Assembly (NCBI GenBank): GCA_947489445.1
Contig: CANLDN010000003.1
Location: forward strand, 124,001-188,000
DNA: 64,000 nucleotides
Direction of reading: 5' to 3'
Source: an uncultured Paracoccaceae bacterium
GTDB lineage: Bacteria; Pseudomonadota; Alphaproteobacteria; Rhodobacterales; Rhodobacteraceae
In this document: piece after piece, positions 10,723 through 20,709 of the stretch
How positions within the stretch are numbered: the first letter of the stretch is position 1
Layout: each line of letters begins with the position of its first letter
Notes under the pieces: model-generated
Databases searched by the model: none
The model's input: the letters and a program-made list of their open reading frames with translations, nothing else
What the model was told of the DNA's origin: nothing
Program-made: the position numbers and the translations under genes

Positions 10723-10758
10723 ATTTGTGATCACACGATTTCAGACTGTGATCACATT
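10723..10758. promoter_or_regulatory. Double TGTGATCACA operator upstream of sdhC
   Basis: ATTTGTGATCACAC-GATTTCAGA-CTGTGATCACATT; same arms and 21-bp centre spacing as 2411-2447. Confidence 0.75.
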
Positions 10759-10894
10759 GGCGAGAAATTGAGAATATCGCGTCACTTTTTCACAGTTTAT
10801 CCATCTTCCTCTGCGTGACTCTGCTTTCATAATGGTGCAAAACATGAGGCAGGGCGCTGCCCCGCCAGCAGCAAAGCCAGCGAAGGGAACAAGT

Positions 10895-11278
10895 ATGGCC
10901 GATGTGAACCGGGGCAATCGCCCGCTTTCACCACATTTGACGATCTATCGTCCGCAACTGACCTCCATGACCTCAATTTTTGTCCGCCTGACAGGCAATG
11001 CGCTTATTGTGGCCGCTTTGATGATCGTATGGTGGTTCATCGCTGCTGCGACGGGCCCAGAGGCTTTTGCAAGGGCGAATGGATTCATAACAAGCTGGTT
11101 TGGCGATCTGGTGATGTTCTTGTCTGTATGGGCGGTTTGGTATCATTCTTTTGGCGGTATCCGGCATCTGATCTGGGACAGTGGTCATATGCTTGACGTC
11201 GACAAATCAGAAACTGCGGGCCTTGTTATGATCCTTGCCTCAGTTCTGTTTACCATTTTCACAGCAATCGTTCTGTAG
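10895..11278 (+). CDS. sdhC: Succinate dehydrogenase cytochrome b556 subunit
   Basis: MADVNRGNRPLSPHLTIYRPQLTSMTSI...FGGIRHLIWDSGH. Confidence 0.95.
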   Translation: MADVNRGNRPLSPHLTIYRPQLTSMTSIFVRLTGNALIVAALMIVWWFIAAATGPEAFARANGFITSWFGDLVMFLSVWAVWYHSFGGIRHLIWDSGHMLDVDKSETAGLVMILASVLFTIFTAIVL

Positions 11279-11289
11279 GAGGCGCGACA

Positions 11290-11661
11290 ATGGCTTTTTT
11301 GACTGATCGCAAACGCGCCGCAGGGCTGGGATCTGCAAGGACAGGCACGGACCATCATTGGCACATGATGGTGACATCTGTGGCGCTGGTGCCGCTGATC
11401 CCACTGTTTATCTTTACCTTCGGGGCCATATTGGGATCCTCTTATGAAGAGGTGATCGCCTATTATCAGCGTCCGTTCCCGGCGATTGTTGCCAGTCTGA
11501 CAATGCTGGTGGGTTTCATACACTTTCGCAAAGGCGTGCAGACTCTGATCGAGGATTATGTGCATGGCTTTGCCCGCAAGGCCCTGATCATTGCGATGAT
11601 CTGCCTGTCTTATACCGCTGCGGCCATTGCGATTTTCGCAATCGTGCGCATCGCCCTTTGA
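11290..11661 (+). CDS. sdhD: Succinate dehydrogenase membrane anchor subunit
   Basis: [25 protein letters not shown]; follows sdhC. Confidence 0.93.
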   Translation: MAFLTDRKRAAGLGSARTGTDHHWHMMVTSVALVPLIPLFIFTFGAILGSSYEEVIAYYQRPFPAIVASLTMLVGFIHFRKGVQTLIEDYVHGFARKALIIAMICLSYTAAAIAIFAIVRIAL

Positions 11662-11680
11662 TTTCCCGGAGCATCGAGTA

Positions 11681-13486
11681 ATGGCTGCATACGAATACGA
11701 GACGCATACCTATGACGCGATTGTTGTAGGGGCTGGTGGCGCTGGGCTACGGGCGACGTTGGGGTTGGCGGAGCAAGGGTTGCGCACTGCCTGTATTACC
11801 AAGGTTTTCCCGACCCGATCCCATACTGTTGCTGCGCAAGGTGGCATCGCCGCGTCATTGGGCAATATGGGCCCGGATAGTTGGCAGTGGCACATGTATG
11901 ATACAGTCAAAGGCTCTGACTGGCTGGGCGATACCGACGCGATGGAATATCTGGCGCGCGAGGCCCCGAAAGCGGTTTATGAGTTGGAGCATTACGGTGT
12001 TCCGTTTAGCCGGACCGAAGAGGGCAAGATTTATCAGCGTCCCTTTGGTGGCCATACGACCGAGTTTGGCGAAGGTCCTGCCGTGCAGCGCACCTGTGCT
12101 GCGGCTGACCGGACCGGCCATGCGATTTTGCACACGCTTTATGGTCAATCACTGAAACAGCAGGCTGAGTTTTACATCGAATATTTCGCGCTTGATTTGA
12201 TCATGTCAGACGATGGTGTTTGTCAGGGTGTGATCGCATGGAAGTTGGATGATGGCACCATGCATGTGTTCAACGCCAAGACGGTGGTGTTGGCGACGGG
12301 TGGTTATGGCCGTGCTTATTTTTCCGCGACCTCGGCCCATACCTGCACCGGTGACGGTGGCGGGATGGTGGCCCGCCAGGGTCTGCCGCTGCAAGACATG
12401 GAATTTGTGCAGTTCCACCCCACGGGCATTTATGGCGCTGGCTGCCTGATCACTGAGGGCGCGCGCGGGGAAGGTGGTTATCTGACCAATTCTGAAGGTG
12501 AGCGGTTCATGGAGCGTTATGCGCCCAACTACAAAGACCTCGCCCCGCGCGACTATGTCAGTCGCTGCATGACGATGGAAATCCGCGAGGGGCGCGGTGT
12601 TGGGGCGGATGGCGATCATATTCACCTCAACCTGAACCATTTGCCCAAAGAGGCATTGGCGGAGCGGTTGCCGGGTATCTCGGAATCTGCCCGTATCTTT
12701 GCAGGCGTGGATGTGACGAAGGAACCGATCCCCGTGCTGCCGACCGTGCATTACAACATGGGCGGTATTCCAACGAACTATTACGGTGAGGTGCTGAGCC
12801 CCACCAAGAAGGACCCGAACCGTGTTGTGCCCGGCCTGATGGCTGTAGGTGAGGCAGGCTGTGCCTCGGTCCATGGGGCGAACCGTTTGGGGTCGAATAG
12901 CTTGATCGACCTTGTGGTCTTTGGCCGTGCTGCCGCGATCCGGGCTGGTGCGGTTGTCGACCGTGATGCGCCGAACCCAACCTTGAACCAAGCCTCTGTT
13001 GATCAATGCTTTGATCGTTTTGACGGGTTGCGCCACGCGGATGGAACAACCGGCACCGCCGAGCTGCGCCTTGAGATGCAAAAGGCAATGCAGGCGGATG
13101 CGGCCGTATTCCGTACCGACAAGACATTGGGTGATGGCGTCAAGAAAATGACTGCGATCGCAGGCAAGATGGATGACCTGAAGGTCACGGACCGCAGTCT
13201 TGTCTGGAACAGCGACTTGATGGAAACGCTGGAGCTTGCCAATCTGATGCCAAACGCGCTGGCGACGATTGTTGGCGCTGAGGCTCGCAAGGAAAGCCGC
13301 GGTGCGCATGCACATGAAGATCATGCGACGCGCGATGATGAAAAATGGCGTGTGCATACGATAAGCCATGTCGATGGTGGCAAAGTTAAGCTGAGCTATC
13401 GTCCGGTCATCACTGCGGCGCTGACCACCGAAGCTGAAGGTGGTATCAACGCGGATAAGATTGCCCCAAAAGAAAGGACGTTCTAA
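11681..13486 (+). CDS. sdhA: Succinate dehydrogenase flavoprotein subunit
   Basis: [52 protein letters not shown]. Confidence 0.98.
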   Translation: MAAYEYETHTYDAIVVGAGGAGLRATLGLAEQGLRTACITKVFPTRSHTVAAQGGIAASLGNMGPDSWQWHMYDTVKGSDWLGDTDAMEYLAREAPKAVYELEHYGVPFSRTEEGKIYQRPFGGHTTEFGEGPAVQRTCAAADRTGHAILHTLYGQSLKQQAEFYIEYFALDLIMSDDGVCQGVIAWKLDDGTMHVFNAKTVVLATGGYGRAYFSATSAHTCTGDGGGMVARQGLPLQDMEFVQFHPTGIYGAGCLITEGARGEGGYLTNSEGERFMERYAPNYKDLAPRDYVSRCMTMEIREGRGVGADGDHIHLNLNHLPKEALAERLPGISESARIFAGVDVTKEPIPVLPTVHYNMGGIPTNYYGEVLSPTKKDPNRVVPGLMAVGEAGCASVHGANRLGSNSLIDLVVFGRAAAIRAGAVVDRDAPNPTLNQASVDQCFDRFDGLRHADGTTGTAELRLEMQKAMQADAAVFRTDKTLGDGVKKMTAIAGKMDDLKVTDRSLVWNSDLMETLELANLMPNALATIVGAEARKESRGAHAHEDHATRDDEKWRVHTISHVDGGKVKLSYRPVITAALTTEAEGGINADKIAPKERTF

Positions 13487-13815
13487 TGCGTTTTCCAGCT
13501 ATAGCGATTATCGGCCTGATGGCCCTATCTGCCTGCGAAGAGGCCACAGGCGAAGCGGACCGAATTGCACGTGATACCGCCAAAGGTGTGGTCAATGGTA
13601 TCGTCGCAGATCGCTTTCCGGGTGTGAATGCTGCACCACTCACAGATTGCATCATCGACAATGCTAAGATCACCGAGGTTTACAAGATCGCTGAAGCTGC
13701 GGTTGTTGGGCCGACACCAGCGACCACCAGCTTGATCCTGGATATTGCTGGACGGCCAGAAACGGTCCAATGCGCCACTGACAGTGCACTCAACTCATTC
13801 CTGTTGGGCGGCTGA
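13486..13815 (+). CDS. Hypothetical lipoprotein between sdhA and sdhB
   Basis: [22 protein letters not shown] lipobox; TAATG overlap with sdhA stop. Confidence 0.75.
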   Translation: MRFPAIAIIGLMALSACEEATGEADRIARDTAKGVVNGIVADRFPGVNAAPLTDCIIDNAKITEVYKIAEAAVVGPTPATTSLILDIAGRPETVQCATDSALNSFLLGG

Positions 13816-14105
13816 TGTTGAAGTACGCAGGTATCATTTTGGGCGTTCTAGTGCTTGCCGGATGTACGCCCCCAACACCGGAGCAGGCAGCGGACCGCTG
13901 TGAAGAACGCGCCCGTGCTGCACAGGCCCCTGATGTTGGTCTAACGGTCGGCGCCAGTACAGATGGCGGCCCCTTTGCGAGTGCTAGCATCGGTGTCAGC
14001 GCCGACCTGTTGCGCGGACGTGACCCATTAGAGGTTTATGAGACTTGCGTGATTAATCTGACGGGTCAGCCGCCCATCAGGCCAGCGCGCCTGCGGGCAT
14101 TGTAA
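13815..14105 (+). CDS. Hypothetical lipoprotein between sdhA and sdhB
   Basis: MLKYAGIILGVLVLAGCTPPTPEQ lipobox; TGATG overlap with preceding gene. Confidence 0.75.
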   Translation: MLKYAGIILGVLVLAGCTPPTPEQAADRCEERARAAQAPDVGLTVGASTDGGPFASASIGVSADLLRGRDPLEVYETCVINLTGQPPIRPARLRAL

Positions 14106-14147
14106 GAATTTTGGGGCTGTTTGGCCTCTGACGGAAGGACGATCGAA

Positions 14148-14927
14148 ATGGTGCAACTGACACTTCCCAAGAATTCCCGCATGAAGGTGGGGAAGACCTG
14201 GCCCAAGCCGGAAGGCGCTACAAATCTGCGTAAGGTGCAGATTTACCGCTGGAACCCCGACGATGGGAAGAATCCGCAGTTGGATACCTATTTCGTTGAT
14301 ATGGATACCTGCGGCCCGATGGTTCTGGACGCGCTGATCAAGATTAAAAATGAGATTGACCCGACGCTGACATTTCGCCGGTCTTGCCGTGAGGGGATTT
14401 GCGGGTCCTGCGCGATGAACATTGATGGTATTAATACCCTTGCCTGTATTTACGGCATGGATGAAGTGAGTGGCGACGTGAAGATTTATCCGTTGCCGCA
14501 TATGCCTGTGATCAAGGATCTGATTCCAGATCTGACGCATTTTTATGCCCAGCATGCCTCTGTGATGCCATGGCTTGAGACCAAGACAAACCGCCCTGCG
14601 AAAGAGTGGAAGCAATCGGTTGATGATCGCAAGAAATTGGACGGTTTGTATGAATGCGTGATGTGTGCGTGTTGTTCGACATCCTGCCCGTCATATTGGT
14701 GGAATGGTGATCGGTATCTGGGGCCGGCTGCATTGCTGCATGCTTATCGCTGGATTATCGATAGCCGGGATGAAGCGACGGGTGAACGTTTGGATGAGCT
14801 GGAAGATCCCTTCAAGCTGTATCGCTGCCATACGATTATGAACTGCGCTAAGACTTGCCCGAAAGGTTTGAACCCCGCAAAGGCGATCGCGCATGTCAAA
14901 AAGATGATGGTTGAGCGGGTCGTTTAG
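14148..14927 (+). CDS. sdhB: Succinate dehydrogenase iron-sulfur subunit
   Basis: [15 protein letters not shown] and [17 protein letters not shown] Fe-S motifs. Confidence 0.98.
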   Translation: MVQLTLPKNSRMKVGKTWPKPEGATNLRKVQIYRWNPDDGKNPQLDTYFVDMDTCGPMVLDALIKIKNEIDPTLTFRRSCREGICGSCAMNIDGINTLACIYGMDEVSGDVKIYPLPHMPVIKDLIPDLTHFYAQHASVMPWLETKTNRPAKEWKQSVDDRKKLDGLYECVMCACCSTSCPSYWWNGDRYLGPAALLHAYRWIIDSRDEATGERLDELEDPFKLYRCHTIMNCAKTCPKGLNPAKAIAHVKKMMVERVV

Positions 14928-14959
14928 TCGTACAAGCTGCCGTTGGGTAAGATGATAAC

Positions 14960-15811
14960 ATGATGGATGTGCTTGCCCCTTTCGACGCGGACGAGCGTCG
15001 TGCGGTGTCGCCGGTCATCTGTTATCCGACAGTGACGTTACCGCAACCTGATATGGCGCTTTATACGGCGGCCCGTTCAGAATTGACCGAAGTCGCCCAA
15101 ATCAGGATCCCGCCGCGCGAAGCAAATGCGATTGATGTTCCGGCTGGGCATTTTTTACGTATCCACAGCGTTGAGGGATCGCAGGTTGGTGATTTGAACC
15201 TGTTCAATCGGCATGATTTGGGTGAACGATTTTATTCAGGAAAGACGCGGGCACTGCACGGCACCCATGTGACGATGGGTGATCGTTTATGGTCATCATT
15301 TCCGAATTTGCGGCCCATGGCGACAGTAACCCACGATACGTTGGCTTGGTATGGTATCGATGATTTCGGCGGTTCTGTTCACGATGTGATCGGCACCCGC
15401 TGCGATCCGTACACCGGGCACCTGCTATCGGGTGATCATTATCATCATTGTTGTCATTCAAATCTGACCCGTGCCTTGGCGGATCACACAAATATGCCGA
15501 TAAAAGAGGCCGAGCCTCATATCCACGACGTGCTTAACGTTTTCATGTGTACCGGCTTCACCCGTGATACCGGGCAGTATTTCATGAAGGCCAGCCCCGT
15601 GCGGCCCGGTGACTACATCGAATTCTTCGCTGAAATTGATTTGCTGGCTGTGCTAAGCGCCTGTCCAGGCGGCGATTGCAGTACTGTGCATTCGAGCGAT
15701 GCCGCTGAATGCTTCCCGCTTGATATTCAGGTTTTGGCACCAAAGCTGGGCAGCTTGCAAGAATGGGTTCCGCCGCAGGTCAGCGGATATGACCGAAGTC
15801 ATGGACGCTGA
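14960..15811 (+). CDS. DUF1989 / urea carboxylase-associated family protein
   Basis: IDVPAGHFLRIHSVEGSQVGDLNLFNRHDLGERFYSGKTRALHGTHVTMGDRLWS. Confidence 0.8.
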   Translation: MMDVLAPFDADERRAVSPVICYPTVTLPQPDMALYTAARSELTEVAQIRIPPREANAIDVPAGHFLRIHSVEGSQVGDLNLFNRHDLGERFYSGKTRALHGTHVTMGDRLWSSFPNLRPMATVTHDTLAWYGIDDFGGSVHDVIGTRCDPYTGHLLSGDHYHHCCHSNLTRALADHTNMPIKEAEPHIHDVLNVFMCTGFTRDTGQYFMKASPVRPGDYIEFFAEIDLLAVLSACPGGDCSTVHSSDAAECFPLDIQVLAPKLGSLQEWVPPQVSGYDRSHGR

Positions 15812-15840
15812 CCTTTAGCGCCGCAAAGGTAAGACATGCT

Positions 15841-16545
15841 TCAGACAAACGCGGCCTGAAGCGCGATTTCCACCATATCGCCAAAGGAACGTTCGCGGTC
15901 TTCTGCGGGCAGTGCCTCATGTGTCAGCAGGTGGTCGCTGACAGTCAGAACAGCCAAGGCACGTCGTCCATGCCGGGCTGCTAGATTGTACAGCTCTGCT
16001 GCTTCCATTTCGACACCGAGGATTCCGTGGCGTACCATCTGTTCATTCAGATCAGGCCGTTCATCATAGAATACATCTGACGAGTAAATGCCGCCGACAT
16101 GGGTTGGCACGCCTTTGTCTGTTGCGGCTTTATGTGCTGCGACCAACAAATCAAAGTCGGCGCAGGGCGCAAAATTCAATTCCTTGAAAATACCACGAGA
16201 TGGCGTTGACAAGGTCGAGGCTGTCATCGCCAGGATCACATCCCGAATGCCAACCTTGTTCTGCATACCCCCGCAAGAGCCGATGCGGATCAGTGTTTGT
16301 GCGTTGTAATCCTTGATCAGCTCATTGGCGTAAATGGACAAAGAAGGCATGCCCATGCCGGATCCTTGGATCGTTACCGGGTGACCATTCCATGTTCCGG
16401 TGAAGCCCAACATGCCCCGAACTTCATTGATGCAACGCGCATCCTGCAGAAACGTCTCAGCCGCCCATTTGGCACGATAGGGATCGCCAGGCATCAAAAC
16501 GGTTGGGGCGATGTCGTTTTGTGCGGCGCCGATATGAATTGTCAT
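15841..16545 (-). CDS. deoD: Purine-nucleoside phosphorylase, DeoD type
   Basis: [33 protein letters not shown]...[14 protein letters not shown]. Confidence 0.95.
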   Translation of the reverse strand: MTIHIGAAQNDIAPTVLMPGDPYRAKWAAETFLQDARCINEVRGMLGFTGTWNGHPVTIQGSGMGMPSLSIYANELIKDYNAQTLIRIGSCGGMQNKVGIRDVILAMTASTLSTPSRGIFKELNFAPCADFDLLVAAHKAATDKGVPTHVGGIYSSDVFYDERPDLNEQMVRHGILGVEMEAAELYNLAARHGRRALAVLTVSDHLLTHEALPAEDRERSFGDMVEIALQAAFV

Positions 16546-16652
16546 GATGGGTGTCCTTTCGCATTTGTTGCCATCTTAAGTGGACGAATGCGAAAGGGGA
16601 ATGCGGTGCTTGCCAACGCTGCCATGAGGTTAAAGCGTTGGCAGGTCGTTTT

Positions 16653-16994
16653 CTAGATTTCCATCGCGTCGGGGGATTTCCCCGCCTGAACCGCTGACTT
16701 GAACCACTCTGGTTGACGGCCCTTACCAGTCCAGGTTTGATCTGCATTATCTGGATTGCGGTATTTTGGCACTGATGCAGTTTTGGGGCCCTTGCGTGTT
16801 TTGCGCGCTTTCTTTTCAACTGGTGCCGCGCCCGTGATTTCATCCAAAGAAAAACCATGCGCTGCCGCAGCCTTCTTTGCGGCTGCCAAGGCTAGCTTTT
16901 TTTCTTTATCAGCTACTTTGCCAAGCGCCTTCTCAACGTCGGTTTTCAGTTTTTCCAACTCTTTACGAGTCATCGATTTCAGATCGTGTTTCAT
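16653..16994 (-). CDS. H-NS family nucleoid-associated protein
   Basis: MKHDLKSMTRKELEKLKTDVEKAL...KYRNPDNADQTWTGKGRQPEWFK. Confidence 0.85.
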   Translation of the reverse strand: MKHDLKSMTRKELEKLKTDVEKALGKVADKEKKLALAAAKKAAAAHGFSLDEITGAAPVEKKARKTRKGPKTASVPKYRNPDNADQTWTGKGRQPEWFKSAVQAGKSPDAMEI

Positions 16995-17097
16995 GTCATT
17001 CTCCGATAAACTAACCGCGCTTACCATTCGGGGGATCAGGGTTCACCCCTAAAAGAGATTCCAATATACAAAAGTACAACTCTTCTTTGGGCTTTTG

Positions 17098-19065
17098 TTA
17101 TTCGGCGACGAGAGTTCGCGGATCTGATAACGTTACAATATCGGACATGATCTTGTTCAATTCAAAGTCTTTTGGTGTGTAGACTTTCGCAATCCCCATT
17201 GCCTGCAATTGGGTTGCGTCATCCTCTGGAATTATCCCGCCAACGACAATGGGTATGTGCCCCAATCCTTCTGCCTTTAATCCAGCAACGACATCACGCA
17301 CGAGCGGAACGTGAGAGCCAGACAGAATAGAAAGTCCGATAATATGCGCGTCTTCATCGCGCGCTGCTGAAATGATTTCATCAGGTGTGAAACGAATGCC
17401 GTCATAGGCAATGTCCATCCCGCAATCGCGCGCACGGGCCGCGATTTGTTCGGCGCCGTTAGAGTGACCGTCCAGCCCCGGTTTGCCAACCAGAAACTTT
17501 AGTCGCCGTCCAAGCGCGTTGCTGACCAGATCAACCTGTTCGCGTAGATCATCCAGTCCCTCTGTCCTGTTTGAGGGGTTGCTGCTGACGCCTGTCGGCG
17601 CGCGGTATTGGCCAAAGACTGCCCGGATAACGTCCGCCCACTCACCGGTTGTCACACCTGCGCGCGCGCAAGCGATGGATGGCGGCATGATGTTGTCGCT
17701 GCTTTTTGCGGCAGCGCGTAGTTCTGTGAGGGCGGCGAGCACTGCCGCGCCATCGCGCCCGACTTTCCATTCGCGCAGACGCCGGAGTTGATCGGCTTCG
17801 GCTTGCGGGTCGGCGACCATGATCGCGTCATCACCCGCCGTCAGTGGTGACGGTTCACCGGAATCCCATCTGTTTACGCCTACAACTGTTGTTTCGCCGG
17901 TTTCGATTCGTGCGATGCGGGCTGCGTTGCTTTCGACAAGTCGCGACTTCATATAACTGATGGCCCCGACAGCACCACCCATCCTGTCGATCTGCGCAAG
18001 TTCTGCGCGTGCTCCGTCTTTCAGTGTATTGACCTTGCGTTCAATAGCGGGATTGCCATCGAACAGATCGTCGAATTCCAACAGGTCAGTTTCATACGCC
18101 AAGATTTGTTGCATTCGGAGTGACCATTGCTGATCCCAGGGTCGGGGCAATCCAAGCGCTTCGTTCCAGGCGGGCAACTGCACAGCGCGTGCGCGCGCGT
18201 TTTTTGAAAGGGTAACTGCGAGTGTCTCTAATAATATCCGGTAAACGTTATTTTCTGGCTGTTGTTCCGTCAGTCCAAGCGAATTGACCTGAACGCCATA
18301 GCGAAAACGGCGGTATTTTGAATCATCGACTTTGTATCGTTCGATACAGATTTCATCCCAAAGCTCGACAAAGGCGCGCATCTTGCAAATCTCGGTAACG
18401 AACCGAATACCAGCATTTACAAAAAATGAGATACGGCCGACCATCGCGGGGAATTTGTCTGCGGGCACCTTGTTTTTCAGGTCGTCCAATACAGCCGTCG
18501 CGGTTGCCAGCGCAAATGCCAGTTCTTCTTCGGGTGTCGCGCCTGCTTCTTGTAAGTGGTAGGAGCAGACATTCATCGGATTCCATTTTGGCAGATGCGC
18601 CCGGGTATAGGCGGCAACGTCGGTAATCATCCGCAATGAAGGTTCTGGCGGACAAATATAGGTGCCGCGCGATAGATATTCCTTAATGATGTCGTTCTGA
18701 ACAGTGCCTTGCAACGCGCTGATATCGACACCCTGTTCTTCAGCAACAGCAATATAGAGCGATAGCAGCCAAGGGGCCGTTGCATTGATCGTCATGGAAG
18801 TATTCATCTGATCCAGAGGTATATCCGCGAACAGCGCGCGCATGTCGCCCAAATGGCTGACTGGTACGCCGACTTTGCCGACTTCCCCTTTGGCCAAAAC
18901 ATGGTCGCTGTCATAACCCGTCTGGGTGGGCAGATCGAAGGCGACCGAAAGCCCTGTCTGTCCTTTGGCAAGGTTACCCCGGTAGAGCGCATTGGATGCC
19001 GCAGCGGTGGAATGCCCGGCATATGTACGAAATAACCAAGGGCGGTCTTTCTGCGTCTGCGACAT
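17098..19065 (-). CDS. ecm: Ethylmalonyl-CoA mutase (MeaA-like, B12-dependent)
   Basis: RPWLFRTYAGHSTAAASNALYRGNLAKGQTGLSVAFDLPTQTGYDSD; B12 motif GLDGHSNG; near ccr. Confidence 0.92.
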   Translation of the reverse strand: MSQTQKDRPWLFRTYAGHSTAAASNALYRGNLAKGQTGLSVAFDLPTQTGYDSDHVLAKGEVGKVGVPVSHLGDMRALFADIPLDQMNTSMTINATAPWLLSLYIAVAEEQGVDISALQGTVQNDIIKEYLSRGTYICPPEPSLRMITDVAAYTRAHLPKWNPMNVCSYHLQEAGATPEEELAFALATATAVLDDLKNKVPADKFPAMVGRISFFVNAGIRFVTEICKMRAFVELWDEICIERYKVDDSKYRRFRYGVQVNSLGLTEQQPENNVYRILLETLAVTLSKNARARAVQLPAWNEALGLPRPWDQQWSLRMQQILAYETDLLEFDDLFDGNPAIERKVNTLKDGARAELAQIDRMGGAVGAISYMKSRLVESNAARIARIETGETTVVGVNRWDSGEPSPLTAGDDAIMVADPQAEADQLRRLREWKVGRDGAAVLAALTELRAAAKSSDNIMPPSIACARAGVTTGEWADVIRAVFGQYRAPTGVSSNPSNRTEGLDDLREQVDLVSNALGRRLKFLVGKPGLDGHSNGAEQIAARARDCGMDIAYDGIRFTPDEIISAARDEDAHIIGLSILSGSHVPLVRDVVAGLKAEGLGHIPIVVGGIIPEDDATQLQAMGIAKVYTPKDFELNKIMSDIVTLSDPRTLVAE

Positions 19066-19089
19066 AGCTGGTGCTCCTGAATCATCTTA

Positions 19090-19104
19090 CGTAATTAAAT
19101 TACG
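19090..19104. promoter_or_regulatory. Palindrome CGTAATTAAATTACG upstream of ecm
   Basis: Perfect 7+1+7 palindrome, 25-39 bp before ecm ATG; 13-bp core repeated exactly at 20598-20610. Confidence 0.65.
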
Positions 19105-19203
19105 CATTTAGGGTCATTATCGGAAATTTTATGCCGCTGTCAATTCGCTGCGTTGCGGCATGATGGGATTTACCACCGGGCCTTTCCCTGTCACGGTCCA
19201 GTT

Positions 19204-20601
19204 ATGACGCAAACTGTTTCTATGCCGCTCTGGGTTTTTGTATTGATCGTCCTGTTCGCGGCGGTGACGTTTGCGTCGCATTTTCTGTTCCCGTCAGTGC
19301 GTTGGTTTTTCCGCAAACGGGCGGAGCGTGTGATCGCCCGTGTCAATGAACGCCTCCAGCGCCCGATTGAGCCTTTCAAATTGGCGCGTCGTTACGACAT
19401 GATCCAGCGATTGATTTATGATCCTGAGGTAACGCAGGCGATCGTCGATCATGCACGCAAGGAAAACATCCCCGAAAACGTCGCCTTTGAGCAGGCACGT
19501 CGTTATGCGCGAGAGATTGTGCCATCGTTTTCAGCCACCGCTTATTTTGGCTTTGGCATCCGTTTGGCGCGCTGGCTGTCGAAGTCATTGTACCGGATCA
19601 AACTGGGCACCCTGGATCGAAAACGTCTGGCTGAGATCGACCCGGATGCGACGGTGATCTTTGTGATGAACCACCGCAGCAATATGGATTATGTGCTGGT
19701 GACCTATCTGGCAGCCAATGCTGGGGCATTGTCATATGCCGTGGGTGAATGGGCGCGGGTCTGGCCGCTGTCGGCGATTATCCGGGCGATGGGTGCGTAT
19801 TTCATAAGGCGCAGATCGCGCGGCGCCCTATATCGTAAGGTCCTTGCCCGCTATGTGCAGATGGCGACACGCGGTGGGGTAAGTCAGGCGGTCTTTCCCG
19901 AAGGTGGGTTAAGTCTTGATGGGAAACTGGCCCCGCCACGGAAAGGCCTGCTGAATTATATCATAGAGGATTTTGACCCGAACCTCCGGGAAGTGATTTT
20001 TGTGCCCGTGGCTCTGAACTATGATCGTGTTCTGGAAGATACGTTTTTGATTGCAGCCGATAAGGCTGGCAAACGAAAGTTTCGCCCGCCCCTATGGAAT
20101 GTGATCAAAAGGATGAGCCGGCATTTTTGGCTGCGGATGACCCGGCGCTTTCGCGGTTTTGGCACAGCCTCTGTCAGTTTTGGGGAGCCGTTGAAATTAT
20201 CCCGATTTGTAGCGGGCATTGACGCCGACATGACTGATGCTGTTGCTGACGAACTGATGCAACGGATTGCGGATGTGATCCCTGTGCTGGGTGTACCGCT
20301 GGTGGCCAGGCATCTGCTTGCTAAAGGGCCCATCACTGTGGCTGCATTGGAAGCGGAAGTTGCACGATCCGTTGCAACGTTTTCTGAACGAAAACTGCCC
20401 CATCCAAGGCGCCAGACGCACGTCGTCGTGCGGGACGCGCTGAACCGGATGGCGGGCCGTAAGTTGGTCATCGAATCCGATGAAGGTGTTGTGGTGACAG
20501 AACTGGGCCGCAACATATTGACCTATTATGCCAACACGATTGCACACCATTTTAATGCAGATGCAGAAAAATTGGCCGAAAATTCTGCAGTTGCAGAGTA
20601 A
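19204..20601 (+). CDS. 1-acyl-sn-glycerol-3-phosphate acyltransferase / PlsB-like acyltransferase
   Basis: VIFVMNHRSNMDYVLVTYLA (NHxxxxD) and FPEGGLSLDGKL motifs. Confidence 0.85.
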   Translation: MTQTVSMPLWVFVLIVLFAAVTFASHFLFPSVRWFFRKRAERVIARVNERLQRPIEPFKLARRYDMIQRLIYDPEVTQAIVDHARKENIPENVAFEQARRYAREIVPSFSATAYFGFGIRLARWLSKSLYRIKLGTLDRKRLAEIDPDATVIFVMNHRSNMDYVLVTYLAANAGALSYAVGEWARVWPLSAIIRAMGAYFIRRRSRGALYRKVLARYVQMATRGGVSQAVFPEGGLSLDGKLAPPRKGLLNYIIEDFDPNLREVIFVPVALNYDRVLEDTFLIAADKAGKRKFRPPLWNVIKRMSRHFWLRMTRRFRGFGTASVSFGEPLKLSRFVAGIDADMTDAVADELMQRIADVIPVLGVPLVARHLLAKGPITVAALEAEVARSVATFSERKLPHPRRQTHVVVRDALNRMAGRKLVIESDEGVVVTELGRNILTYYANTIAHHFNADAEKLAENSAVAE

Positions 20602-20610
20602 TTAAATTAC
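20598..20610. promoter_or_regulatory. Palindrome GTAATTAAATTAC upstream of ccr
   Basis: Exact 13-bp match to the ecm upstream core; overlaps stop codon of the acyltransferase gene. Confidence 0.65.
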
Positions 20611-20709
20611 AAAATTGCGCTAATTTTGATTGCATAGTTACCTTTTGATCTTGTATCCATATCGCAACCACCCGATTCTGCGGTGCGGCAAAAACATGGA
20701 TTGTGAGAG

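Noticed and set aside
12206-13369. 387-aa minus-strand ORF opposite sdhA
   Set aside because: Antisense shadow of sdhA; no recognisable domain.
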